A stretch of 36,601 nucleotides of DNA, taken from a virus. Made by a program: the position numbers and the translations under genes. How positions within the stretch are numbered: position 1 is the stretch's first letter; each line of letters begins with the position of its first letter. Where the stretch lies: positions 1 through 36,601 of the IMG/VR virus record IMGVR_UViG_3300045739_000036. One strand, written 5' to 3'. The notes under the pieces are model-generated. The model had not been told where the DNA came from and searched no databases. It saw only the letters and a list, made by a program, of their open reading frames with translations. This document shows, piece by piece, positions 25,679 to 32,636 of the stretch.

Positions 25679-26254
25679 TCAGATGTGGGCCCACTTCTCT
25701 CGGCGCTGAATCTTGCCGATGTGCGAGGCGCTCAGCCCGTACTCGGCTGCGATCACGCTGCGGCGTCGCGTGTCGGCGCGGATCGCCAGCACGTCCGCCG
25801 CTGTCAGCACGGCCTTCCCGCTGGCTTCCCCTCGCTGCTGACGACCCTTGCGCACCATGTCGGCCATGTTCTCGGCGTGGGTGCCGGTGAGCAGGTGGGC
25901 CGGGTTGCAGCACGCAGGCGTGTCGCACGTATGGAGCAAGGCCTTCTCGCTGGGCAGGGGCCCGTTCCATGTCGCGTAGGCGGCCCTGTGCGCCGAGATC
26001 GTCTTGCCGTCGATGCAGACCTTCCCGTACCCGTGCGAGTTCGTGGCCCGGGTCCACAGCCAGCATCCGTCGGCAGGCCGGTCAGGAAGGCCCGCGAGAA
26101 GGCGCTGCTCCAAAGTCGTGGCCTTCGTTGCCGTCGTTCTGATCGGCTCGTCTGGCATTGTGGAGCCGTGGATACGCACGCGCAGGTAGTGGCCGTTGCA
26201 CAGGCCCTTGGCGTAGTGGCGGTTGGTGCATCCTTCGACGGTGCAGGTTCTCAT
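25679..26254 (-). CDS. HNH homing-type endonuclease 2, antisense between fibre genes
   Basis: 191 residues. N-terminus has a zinc-finger-like MRTCTVEGCTNRHYAKGLCN with C-x4-C and later C-x2-H. The HNH core is GCWLWTRATNSHGYGKV, then AHRAAYATWNGP and HTCDTPACCNPAHL (about 110-123), containing the catalytic His and the NPxH pair. The C-terminus (about 148-190, LTAADVLAIRAD ... YGLSASHIGKIQRR) is a NUMOD-like helix-turn-helix DNA-binding tail. Starts at ATG 26254 with no ribosome site and a TATTAT box 6 nt upstream. The gene runs against the late operon and fits exactly between two collagen-fibre genes. It is not closely similar to the first HNH gene, so it was probably acquired separately. Confidence 0.9.
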   Translation of the reverse strand: MRTCTVEGCTNRHYAKGLCNGHYLRVRIHGSTMPDEPIRTTATKATTLEQRLLAGLPDRPADGCWLWTRATNSHGYGKVCIDGKTISAHRAAYATWNGPLPSEKALLHTCDTPACCNPAHLLTGTHAENMADMVRKGRQQRGEASGKAVLTAADVLAIRADTRRRSVIAAEYGLSASHIGKIQRREKWAHI

Positions 26255-26260
26255 GTACCC

Positions 26261-26266
26261 ATAATA
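26261..26266 (-). promoter_or_regulatory. Candidate -10 box for the second HNH gene (leaderless)
   Basis: Read on the minus strand, TATTAT (5/6 to TATAAT) ends 6 nt before ATG 26254, the same spacing as for the first HNH gene. No recognisable -35 lies 16-18 nt upstream (TCTCAG at 17 nt) and no Shine-Dalgarno sequence is present. Confidence 0.45.
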
Positions 26267-26288
26267 CGTGAGGGGACGGTGTACTGAG

Positions 26289-26882
26289 ATGCCAACGCTC
26301 TACTACCGGGACCCCAACGATCAGCAGTGGAAGCCCATCAACGAGCAGGGCCCGACCGGCCCGGTGGGTGACACGGGCCCGACGGGGCCGACAGGTCCGA
26401 CCGGCCCGCAGGGGTTGACTGGAGATGCGGGAACGCAGGGCCCGTCAGGGCCGACTGGGCCGCAGGGGGCGGCGGGTTCGACCGGGGCCGTCGGCCCGAC
26501 CGGCCCGCAGGGTGCCACGGGCGCCACGGGTGACAAGGGCCCGAAGGGTGCCACGGGCGCTACGGGCGATCGGGGTGCGACGGGCAACACCGGCGCGCAG
26601 GGTGTGTCGGGGCAGCCGCGTGGCTGGTCCTGCCGGTGGGCGTACACGGTGGTGACGCCGGTGGCGAACACTCCGACCTCGCATCGGGTGTACTTCTCCA
26701 ACGGTTCGGGTTCGGGTGGGTTCACCACCGTGCCGCAGGTGATGAGTGGGGCGAACTCGACTGTGCCTGCCACGGTGAGGTCCACAGGGGTGAGCGCGAC
26801 GACGACGACGTACGTCGATCTGGAAATCTACCGGACCAACACGACGAGCACCGGCATCGACTGGATTGCGTTGGGATGGTGA
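26289..26882 (+). CDS. Collagen-like tail fibre with lectin-like head (YYR family 2)
   Basis: 197 residues from ATG 26289; ATG 26268 upstream overlaps the flank of the HNH cassette and is unlikely. N-terminus [17 protein letters not shown] is the same anchor as in the two neighbouring fibres. Gly-X-Y blocks run from about 20 to 110 ([33 protein letters not shown]). The C-terminal head (about 115-197) has [19 protein letters not shown] and ends [17 protein letters not shown], the same fold pattern as the gene at 25069. Probably a tandem paralogue; differences in the heads suggest diversified receptor binding. Spacing to the next gene is 4 nt. Confidence 0.82.
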   Translation: MPTLYYRDPNDQQWKPINEQGPTGPVGDTGPTGPTGPTGPQGLTGDAGTQGPSGPTGPQGAAGSTGAVGPTGPQGATGATGDKGPKGATGATGDRGATGNTGAQGVSGQPRGWSCRWAYTVVTPVANTPTSHRVYFSNGSGSGGFTTVPQVMSGANSTVPATVRSTGVSATTTTYVDLEIYRTNTTSTGIDWIALGW

Positions 26883-26886
26883 CGGC

Positions 26887-27699
26887 ATGACGTTCTACTA
26901 CCGCGATCCTGACAGCGGGCTCTGGACACAGATGCCGCTCGTCGGGGACAGCGGCGATACGGGCGCGAAGGGTGCGACTGGCCCGGACGGTCCGACGGGG
27001 TGGGATGGGGCGCAGGGCGCTCAGGGCGCTCAGGGAGTGCAGGGTGTGCAGGGCCCGACGGGGCCGCAGGGCAGCGCGGGTGCCACGGGGGCGACTGGCC
27101 CGCAGGGTCCGGTCGGAAACACGGGTTCGACCGGCGCGCAGGGCGACAAGGGCAACACCGGCGCGCAGGGCCCGACCGGCTACACCGGCGCCACCGGCCC
27201 GAAGGGCACCAACCACTTCGCCCAGTTCCGTGTGGGGAACACGCGGTTTGCTGGCGGCACTAACGTGCAGGGCCCGTGGACGGCGTTCTCGGCGGCCTTC
27301 GCCGCCACGCCTGCGGTGTCGGTGTCCAAGCGCACGTCGGTGCCTCATGTGTGGATGTCGGTCACGCACACGGGCCGGAACACTGCCGGGTTCTACCCGG
27401 TCGTGTACCGAACGAACACCACCGACTGCATCGTGGACTTCCTTGCGGTGTCGAACCGGGCCACGTTGCTGATGATGGCTGAGGCGGCTGCCCGTTACGA
27501 GGATGAGGCCCGGCATGTCCTGTACATCCAGCAGGACGGTCGGGCGGATCATCTGCTGGTTGAGGCCCATGACTATGTGATCGGCCCGGAGGACACTCCG
27601 TGGCTGCGGACGTTCGACACTGCGGGGGCTCTGGTTCGCGAGTTCGCGCCGGAGGAGTGGGACACGGTGCAACGCGAGTATGTGGTGGGAGGTCCGTGA
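26887..27699 (+). CDS. Collagen-like tail fibre with lectin-like head and C-terminal extension (YYR family 3)
   Basis: 270 residues, ATG 26887. N-terminus [18 protein letters not shown], then Gly-X-Y repeats (about 25-115, richer in Gln/Ala: [13 protein letters not shown]). Head at about 116-195 ([19 protein letters not shown] ... [17 protein letters not shown]). An extra C-terminal domain (about 196-270) contains [20 protein letters not shown] and [21 protein letters not shown] related short domain is encoded alone by the next gene, so this fibre may be a head fused to that unit. The stop overlaps the next ATG. Confidence 0.8.
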   Translation: MTFYYRDPDSGLWTQMPLVGDSGDTGAKGATGPDGPTGWDGAQGAQGAQGVQGVQGPTGPQGSAGATGATGPQGPVGNTGSTGAQGDKGNTGAQGPTGYTGATGPKGTNHFAQFRVGNTRFAGGTNVQGPWTAFSAAFAATPAVSVSKRTSVPHVWMSVTHTGRNTAGFYPVVYRTNTTDCIVDFLAVSNRATLLMMAEAAARYEDEARHVLYIQQDGRADHLLVEAHDYVIGPEDTPWLRTFDTAGALVREFAPEEWDTVQREYVVGGP

Positions 27700-27953
27700 T
27701 GGGGATGGGTGTGGATGGGCGGCACTACTTCGGTGTCGTCACCGGCCAGTCGGTGCGGAGCGCGTCTGGCAGTGATGAGCAGGTGATCCACGCGGTGCCT
27801 GCGGTGAGTTATGCCCAGTACCTCGATGACGACGGTGGGGCGTGGATGGTCCTCACCGACGAAGCGGGGGAGATTGTCGAGCGGTACGCGCCGGGAACAT
27901 GGCAGGATGTCACCGACACGGTACCGGGAGTGGATGATGAAGCGCCTGAGTGA
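27699..27953 (+). CDS. Small protein related to the C-terminal domain of the preceding fibre
   Basis: 84 residues, ATG 27699, with GGGAGG 8 nt upstream. It contains YAQYLDDDGGAWMVLTDEAG and EIVERYAPGTWQDVTDTVPG, which aligns by eye with the C-terminal part of the preceding fibre ([17 protein letters not shown]). Could be a chaperone or cap for the fibre, or a duplicated domain. No membrane segments. Overlaps the next gene's start by 17 bp. Confidence 0.65.
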   Translation: MGMGVDGRHYFGVVTGQSVRSASGSDEQVIHAVPAVSYAQYLDDDGGAWMVLTDEAGEIVERYAPGTWQDVTDTVPGVDDEAPE

Positions 27954-28317
27954 GACAACTTTCGCTGAGAGGGAGCACCTGTTCATCGGCGGGACGTTCC
28001 TCATGGCGAACGTCACCCTGTTCTACTTCGCGCTACTGCCGATGGTCACTCTTATTTGGGTGGAGGTGGCCGTGATTGTCGTGGCGAGCGCCTCGTTCGC
28101 CCTCATCGCCATGGACATGTTCTCGTCGTCGCGCTCCACTCGTGTGGGCTACCTGATGACTGGCCTGAACTCGCTGTACGCGACGCTGGCGTTCCTGTTC
28201 ACATCCGAATACGCGCGGGAGGCTGCGTACAGCGTTCCTCTGGTGCTGTTCCTCTTCACGTTTGCGCTCGGCGGGGTCACGTCGTACCTGATCCTGACCC
28301 CGGACAAGCGAGATTGA
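27937..28317 (+). CDS. Four-span membrane protein, candidate holin
   Basis: 126 residues from ATG 27937 (GGGAG 6 nt upstream; ATG 27934 is adjacent). After a charged N-terminus (KRLSETTFAEREHLF) come hydrophobic spans at about 22-40 (TFLMANVTLFYFALLPMV), 40-62 (LIWVEVAVIVVASASFALIA), 73-92 (GYLMTGLNSLYATLAFLF) and 98-120 (VPLVLFLFTFALGGVTSYLIL), then a short basic tail. Start of a cluster of three small membrane proteins before the endolysin, so a holin or holin regulator is likely. It is not a recognised holin family by sequence, so this is contextual. Confidence 0.65.
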   Translation: MKRLSETTFAEREHLFIGGTFLMANVTLFYFALLPMVTLIWVEVAVIVVASASFALIAMDMFSSSRSTRVGYLMTGLNSLYATLAFLFTSEYAREAAYSVPLVLFLFTFALGGVTSYLILTPDKRD

Positions 28318-28319
28318 GC

Positions 28320-28487
28320 GTGTTTGAGGACTGGGAGCAGTTCCTCCTGTGGGCTGCCACTGTCCTCTTTGGTGTGTTCATCGAGTACTTGCGTCGCAGG
28401 ATGCCCCCGCCCGCCGATCCTGACTATGAGCCGCGCGAGATTCCCACGGTGGGAAACGACGACGACGACGCCGACAGGGGAGCCTGA
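28320..28487 (+). CDS. Single-span small membrane protein in lysis cassette
   Basis: 55 residues from GTG 28320 (TTG 28314 is alternative). N-terminal VFEDWEQF is followed by one membrane span (LLWAATVLFGVFIEYL, about 9-24), then RRR and an acidic, Pro-rich tail ending GNDDDDADRGA. Two bases after the previous stop and one base before the next ATG. Probable holin partner or antiholin by position; no family recognised. Confidence 0.65.
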   Translation: MFEDWEQFLLWAATVLFGVFIEYLRRRMPPPADPDYEPREIPTVGNDDDDADRGA

Positions 28488-28488
28488 T

Positions 28489-28740
28489 ATGAGCGGAGGA
28501 ATCGTGGGCGACTCGCACTTCTGGTGGTCGCGGCTGAGCGGGCTGGCGGTGGTGGCGGCGCTGCTGGTCACTGCCGCGTTGAAGGAGGGCTCTCCGCTGT
28601 CGGCGCCGCTTGTCGCAGCCGGGCTGGTGGTGCTCGGCGCGTGGCTGGCGGTGGAGGTCACGAGGATCACCGACGCGCACTACGCCAAGGAGCACAGGCG
28701 GCTGACCGAGGACGACAATTCCGGATCGGAGGATTCATGA
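28489..28740 (+). CDS. Two-span membrane protein, candidate holin
   Basis: 83 residues, ATG 28489. Two hydrophobic spans (LSGLAVVAALLVTAAL, about 16-31; LSAPLVAAGLVVLGAWLAV, about 37-55) with a short loop, then a charged C-terminal tail (RRLTEDDNSGSEDS). This small two-span layout with a hydrophilic C-terminus is typical of class II holins. Its stop overlaps the endolysin start (ATGA), strong contextual support. Which of the three membrane proteins forms the lesion is not determined. Confidence 0.68.
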   Translation: MSGGIVGDSHFWWSRLSGLAVVAALLVTAALKEGSPLSAPLVAAGLVVLGAWLAVEVTRITDAHYAKEHRRLTEDDNSGSEDS

Positions 28741-30035
28741 CATCACCGGTGCCCACGCACAAGATCACGACCCCGTATGGCCGTCGCGGCAAGCACTGGT
28801 CCTGCCAGAAGAACAGTGCTGGTGAGGGCATCCACACCGGGGCTGACTACGCCGCGCCTGCGGGGACGAAGGTTGTCGCGGCCAGACCGGGGGTCGTGAG
28901 GTACGTCAACTTCGGCTCCGCATTCGGCTCCAAGCAGGTGGCAATCACAGGTCCTGACGGAACCGTGGACTTCTATGCTCATATGCGTAAGCGTGTCGCT
29001 GCGGGGACGCAGGTCAAGACCGGCGACAAGGTCGGCGAGGTGGGCAGCGAGGGGAACTCCACGGGAAACCACCTGCACTTTGAGAGGCATAAGAACGCGT
29101 CGGGATGGAGTTGTAGCAACGTGGTGAACCCTCAGCCTTCGATCGACTACGGCGGCCACACGATTATCGGTCGCGGCAAGGTGTACCTGTCCAAGTTGGT
29201 GTACGGGCAGCCCTGCGATGACGATCCCAGTGACTCGATCAAGCGTCTCCAGCAGGCGTTGAACGCGGACGGTCTGGGTGCGAATCTGAGCGGCACCGGC
29301 ATCTACGGCGGCGGGACGGACAAGTGGGTGCGGGAGTGCCAGAAGCGGCACGGCTACGGCAACGACCCGGAGGGGCAGAGCAATGTGGGCCCCATGCAGG
29401 CCAACCACCTGTTCACGCCGACGGCTGACACCGTGGTGGATGACCGGGACGATCCGGTGGAGCCTTGCGATGACACGCCGACCGATCCGACCGACCCGGA
29501 GGAGCCCGAAGTGCCACCCACGATTCCTGACGGAGCCTCACTTGTCTATTTCTACTCCGGAAAACCCAATTCCGATCAGTCCATCGGGACTGGCTACACG
29601 GAGGTCACGAAGTCGCGTTGGACGGCACCGGACTCCGACGGGTTCCTGTTCTCGATGCTGTACCTGAACCTCGCCCACTCGCTGACCTCGTCCAAGCCCA
29701 TCGGCGGCATCCGGACGCGCATGGTGCGGATGAACCCGACGGATGAGACGGCCTATCAGGACGAGGCGGTGTCTCGGGATGGGGTGTCGAAGTCGGCGTT
29801 CCTGACCACGCGCATCTGGTTCGGGTCGTGGAAGGCGCAGCGTCCGCTGCGGTGGGATGTGCGCCGTTCGGACTCGATGGGGACCACGAAGGCGGGCACC
29901 CGGTACACGAAGGTTCTGTGGTTCGCGAAGAAGGCGCCGATGACTGCTCTGGCGCATCCGATCAAGACGGCGAAGTTCGTGTCTCAGGCGTTGTCGGCCT
30001 CGGAGGGTGAGGATGAGGTTCTGATCGTGCTGTGA
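28737..30035 (+). CDS. Endolysin with M23 (LytM-type) peptidase domain
   Basis: 432 residues, ATG 28737 after GGAGG. Zinc metallopeptidase of the M23 family: HTGAD supplies His33 and Asp37, YAH has His81, and the HLH pair is His112/His114. It should cut peptide cross-links in the host peptidoglycan. Residues about 150-225 (KVYLSKLVYGQPCDDDPSDS ... RLQQALNADGLG) look like a cell-wall/peptidoglycan-binding domain of the kind found in actinophage endolysins. An acidic Pro/Thr linker (about 235-265) leads to a C-terminal beta-rich domain of unknown function (about 268-432). No signal peptide, so export needs a holin; three small membrane proteins sit immediately upstream. Confidence 0.85.
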   Translation: MTSPVPTHKITTPYGRRGKHWSCQKNSAGEGIHTGADYAAPAGTKVVAARPGVVRYVNFGSAFGSKQVAITGPDGTVDFYAHMRKRVAAGTQVKTGDKVGEVGSEGNSTGNHLHFERHKNASGWSCSNVVNPQPSIDYGGHTIIGRGKVYLSKLVYGQPCDDDPSDSIKRLQQALNADGLGANLSGTGIYGGGTDKWVRECQKRHGYGNDPEGQSNVGPMQANHLFTPTADTVVDDRDDPVEPCDDTPTDPTDPEEPEVPPTIPDGASLVYFYSGKPNSDQSIGTGYTEVTKSRWTAPDSDGFLFSMLYLNLAHSLTSSKPIGGIRTRMVRMNPTDETAYQDEAVSRDGVSKSAFLTTRIWFGSWKAQRPLRWDVRRSDSMGTTKAGTRYTKVLWFAKKAPMTALAHPIKTAKFVSQALSASEGEDEVLIVL

Positions 30036-30110
30036 CGTTCTTCCTCACGTCCTCCTAATCAGGGGGTGCAGTGAGTACCATCATCGAAGGCATACCCCTA
30101 GGAGGAAGCC

Positions 30111-30539
30111 ATGCCACGTCGTTCGACCAAGACGGTCACCACGCCCGAGGAGCACATCGACGTTGACGGCGACGGTGACGTGGACGCTGTCGTGTCGCAC
30201 ACGACCACCATCACCATCGAGGACGAGCCTGACGCCGGGGGTGTGACCCCGATGAGCGTGGGCGTCCGTGCTGCCGGTGATCCGGGCGAGTGTGGGGAGA
30301 ATGCGTGCTGGAGCCGCACGGTCCTCACGTTCACCGATCAGACCGCTGGGCTTCTGGCGACGTTGACCCCGGACTGGCAGGGCAACATCGTGTGGGACTT
30401 CGGAGACGGCAGTGATCCGGTCATGGGTCGGGGCCCGGTGCAGCACACCTACGCTGGCGCGGGCACCTACACGGTCACGGCCACCCCGGTCGCGTCGTCC
30501 TGCTTCAAGGCTGGTTCGGCGAGCGTCACGGTCGCCTGA
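30111..30539 (+). CDS. PKD-domain structural protein
   Basis: 142 residues, ATG 30111 after TAGGAGGAAGCC. N-terminal basic segment MPRRSTKTVTTPEEH, then DVDGDGDVDAVV (an Asp-rich, possibly Ca-binding loop, about 17-28). A PKD domain follows at about 60-142, with NIVWDFGDGSDPVMGRGPV and HTYAGAGTYTVTATP, the family's WDFGDG and HTYxxxGTYTVT signatures. PKD domains mediate binding on virion surfaces. The 75-bp gap upstream (30036-30110) shows no clear promoter beyond the ribosome site. Confidence 0.75.
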   Translation: MPRRSTKTVTTPEEHIDVDGDGDVDAVVSHTTTITIEDEPDAGGVTPMSVGVRAAGDPGECGENACWSRTVLTFTDQTAGLLATLTPDWQGNIVWDFGDGSDPVMGRGPVQHTYAGAGTYTVTATPVASSCFKAGSASVTVA

Positions 30540-30739
30540 TGGCCGGTTCGGGTTCCACCGCGCACCATGAGTGGCCGGTGCCGGACACGACGGATGAGGT
30601 CCGCCTGATCCGTTCACACATCGAGGGTCTGGGTTCCGCGATCGACGCGGACATGCCGAAGATCACGATGGGGACCGGTCTGCCGACGGTGTCGGGTGGC
30701 GAGCGCGATGGGGACATGTACCTCCAATACGTTCCGTGA
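30539..30739 (+). CDS. Small protein of the distal fibre cluster
   Basis: 66 residues, ATG 30539 overlapping the previous TGA. Contains HHEWPVPDTTDEVRLIRSHI and ends GDMYLQYVP, a short beta motif reminiscent of fibre linker units (the DGDMYLQY form occurs in phage tail proteins before collagen-like stalks). No catalytic motif, Cys or membrane segment. Probably a virion accessory protein; function unknown. Confidence 0.6.
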   Translation: MAGSGSTAHHEWPVPDTTDEVRLIRSHIEGLGSAIDADMPKITMGTGLPTVSGGERDGDMYLQYVP

Positions 30740-30748
30740 GAGGCCGTT

Positions 30749-32062
30749 GTGGCGTGGCATGTCTGGGAGAGCGGTGCGTGGCGGTATGTCGTCGCGCCGC
30801 ATGTCGCTGTCGGCGGTGAGCAGAAGCAGGTAGCGCGGGCGTACGTGTTCGTCGGTGGCGCGTGGGAGCGGTACTGGCCGGACAAGGAGCCGACGGTCAC
30901 GACCATTGACGGTGGTCTGGGCAGCATCCCTGTGGGGGCGGGTTCGACCGTGTTCGGGACGGTCACCACGGAGATCGGCGCCATCACCGGGGGGACGGTG
31001 ACGCTGTACCAGCGGCTCGTCGGTGAGGGTGAGGGGGACTGGGTTCAGGTCGGTTCGACGGTGATCTTCAACCCGGGTTCGGCTGTGGGGAACTGGTCGA
31101 TGACGGCCACGCCGACGAAGTGTGGGCTGTCGGTGTTCCGCGCGGTCTACGAGGGGACGGTGTCGAACGGGGAGTCGCAGGCCGAGGAGCCGTCGTCGGT
31201 GTACGTGCAGGTGCCTGCGTTGCCGACGGGTGGGGCGATCACGAACGACAGCCTGTCGATCTCGTGGGACGCGGTTCCCGGGGTGGATGCGTACTGGTTG
31301 AAGCGTGACGGTGTTGCGATTGACTCGGTGTCGGCGGGCACGTTGTCGTACACGTTCACGGGTCTGTCGGCGGGTACTCAGTACGGGTTGATCGTGGAGG
31401 CTGTGTCTGGGGATTGCTCTGCCGAGTCTCCGGAGAAGGTCGGGACGACGAGTGCTGATGAGGTGCGGGACACGGGGTCGGCAACGATTCAGGTGGACTC
31501 GTGGCGGTCGGGTTCGTGGCGCCCGGACGTGGGCTGGGGCTACATCGACAGCAGAGTTGGTCAGGGTTACTACTCGGTGTCCAGCCGCAACTACACGGGA
31601 TGTGTGGACTACGGCGGGGCGTCAACCATGCGGGGCAAGATCGTGACGGCGTTGGGCCAGAACGGGGATGGCCGGTTCGACAACGGCACGATCAGTGGTG
31701 CTCGGGTGTACCTGTACAAGACTTCGGGTGTCGGTTCGGGTGGGTCGGTGACCGCGTCGTTCTATCACTCTGCGGCAGAGGTGGACGCTGTTGATGCGGA
31801 GCCGCCACGTCTGGGAACCGTTGTGGATGAGGCCACGAGCGTTTCGGGTGCTGGTAAGTGGTACGACATAGGCGTGGAGCACGGTGACGCGATCGCTCGG
31901 GGGACTGGCGGGGCGCGGTCCCTGCTCATGTACGACTTGGGCACGTCGAACTACTTGCAGATGCAAGGTCGGTCGTTCTCTGCCGACTCGTGCGACATGG
32001 AAATGGATTGGGCGTGGGACTATGTGTCTCAGCCGTCGGTGCCGGGCGAGTGGCTGAACTAG
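30749..32062 (+). CDS. Minor tail/fibre protein with fibronectin III-like domain
   Basis: 437 residues from GTG 30749 (weak GAGAGG upstream). Residues 1-48 carry two short repeats of the W-x5-W kind (WHVWESGAWRYV; FVGGAWERYW), similar to the WNG units elsewhere. Residues about 50-145 form an Ig-like domain (TVTTIDGGLGSIPVGAGSTV). Residues about 155-230 have the FN3 signature SISWDAVPGVDAYWLKRDG followed by YTFTGLSAGTQYGLIVEAVS. The C-terminal 200 residues are beta-rich (SRNYTGCVDYGG, FDNGTISGARVYLY), maybe a carbohydrate-binding domain. Likely an adhesin-type decoration of the tail. Confidence 0.72.
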   Translation: MAWHVWESGAWRYVVAPHVAVGGEQKQVARAYVFVGGAWERYWPDKEPTVTTIDGGLGSIPVGAGSTVFGTVTTEIGAITGGTVTLYQRLVGEGEGDWVQVGSTVIFNPGSAVGNWSMTATPTKCGLSVFRAVYEGTVSNGESQAEEPSSVYVQVPALPTGGAITNDSLSISWDAVPGVDAYWLKRDGVAIDSVSAGTLSYTFTGLSAGTQYGLIVEAVSGDCSAESPEKVGTTSADEVRDTGSATIQVDSWRSGSWRPDVGWGYIDSRVGQGYYSVSSRNYTGCVDYGGASTMRGKIVTALGQNGDGRFDNGTISGARVYLYKTSGVGSGGSVTASFYHSAAEVDAVDAEPPRLGTVVDEATSVSGAGKWYDIGVEHGDAIARGTGGARSLLMYDLGTSNYLQMQGRSFSADSCDMEMDWAWDYVSQPSVPGEWLN

Positions 32063-32072
32063 GGAGGCTTGA

Positions 32073-32564
32073 ATGAGTGGCTGCAACTGCATCAGCGTGG
32101 GCTGCGAGTGCGTCGTTCTGGGTGGTGCGGGCATTTCTGTCAGCGGGCTTGGTACCTCGGGGAGCCCGTTCGTCATCACCAACACGCGAGACACGCTCGC
32201 GGTGGATGACACGGCGACGTTGGACCTGAACAAGGACAACAACGTCGTGACCGGTCACGCGATGATCGGGCCTCTGCTGTCGGCGTCGGACACGCCGACG
32301 GTGGACATGACGTTGGCTGGTCAGGGGACGGAGGCTGAGCCGTTCGTCCTGTCCGCCGAAGTGGCGGGCATCGACATCACCGGCGGCAACACGGGTGACG
32401 TGCTGACCAAGCAGTTGGATGGCACGTACAAGCCGGGCCCGCCGGTTCAGGCCGATGTGGGGCAGGTTGTGGTTGGGGATGGGCTGCGTGGTGACGGTTC
32501 TGGGCCTGATCCGCTGCGCGTGTTCCCGGGCACGTACGCGGAGTGGGAGGGGTTGACTCTGTAG
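32073..32564 (+). CDS. Small fibre-like protein
   Basis: 163 residues, ATG 32073 after AGGGAGG. The N-terminus has a Cys group (MSGCNCISVGCECVVLGG). The middle resembles beta-solenoid phage fibres (GISVSGLGTSGSPFVITNTR) with the GTEAEPFVLSAEV repeat-like unit. Near the C-terminus is GNTGDVLTKQLDGTYKPGPP, a motif common in trimeric fibre tips. It is the last gene before the secreted SpaA-type protein and lies at the distal end of the fibre cluster. Confidence 0.68.
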   Translation: MSGCNCISVGCECVVLGGAGISVSGLGTSGSPFVITNTRDTLAVDDTATLDLNKDNNVVTGHAMIGPLLSASDTPTVDMTLAGQGTEAEPFVLSAEVAGIDITGGNTGDVLTKQLDGTYKPGPPVQADVGQVVVGDGLRGDGSGPDPLRVFPGTYAEWEGLTL

Positions 32565-32636
32565 TCCCCTCTGGAACGATGGTCAGGGACGGGGTGATGC
32601 TGCCTCGTCTCTGCCCCCATTACTAGGAGGAGACAC

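Larger units (their letters stand above)
25642..26287 (+). repeat. Duplicated gene 3' end flanking the second HNH cassette
   Basis: Copy A is GGTACGGTTTACTAA (25642-25656), the true end of the preceding fibre gene (Gly-Thr-Val-Tyr-stop). Copy B is GGGACGGTGTACTGA (26273-26287), which also reads Gly-Thr-Val-Tyr-stop and lies 1 nt before the next gene. 12 of 15 bases match; every difference is synonymous. The HNH gene lies between them. Confidence 0.7.

Noticed and set aside
32553-32580. TTGACT as a -35 for a promoter before the SpaA-type gene
   Set aside because: No acceptable -10 hexamer at 16-18 nt (best AACGAT, 3/6), and it lies in the previous gene's coding end.
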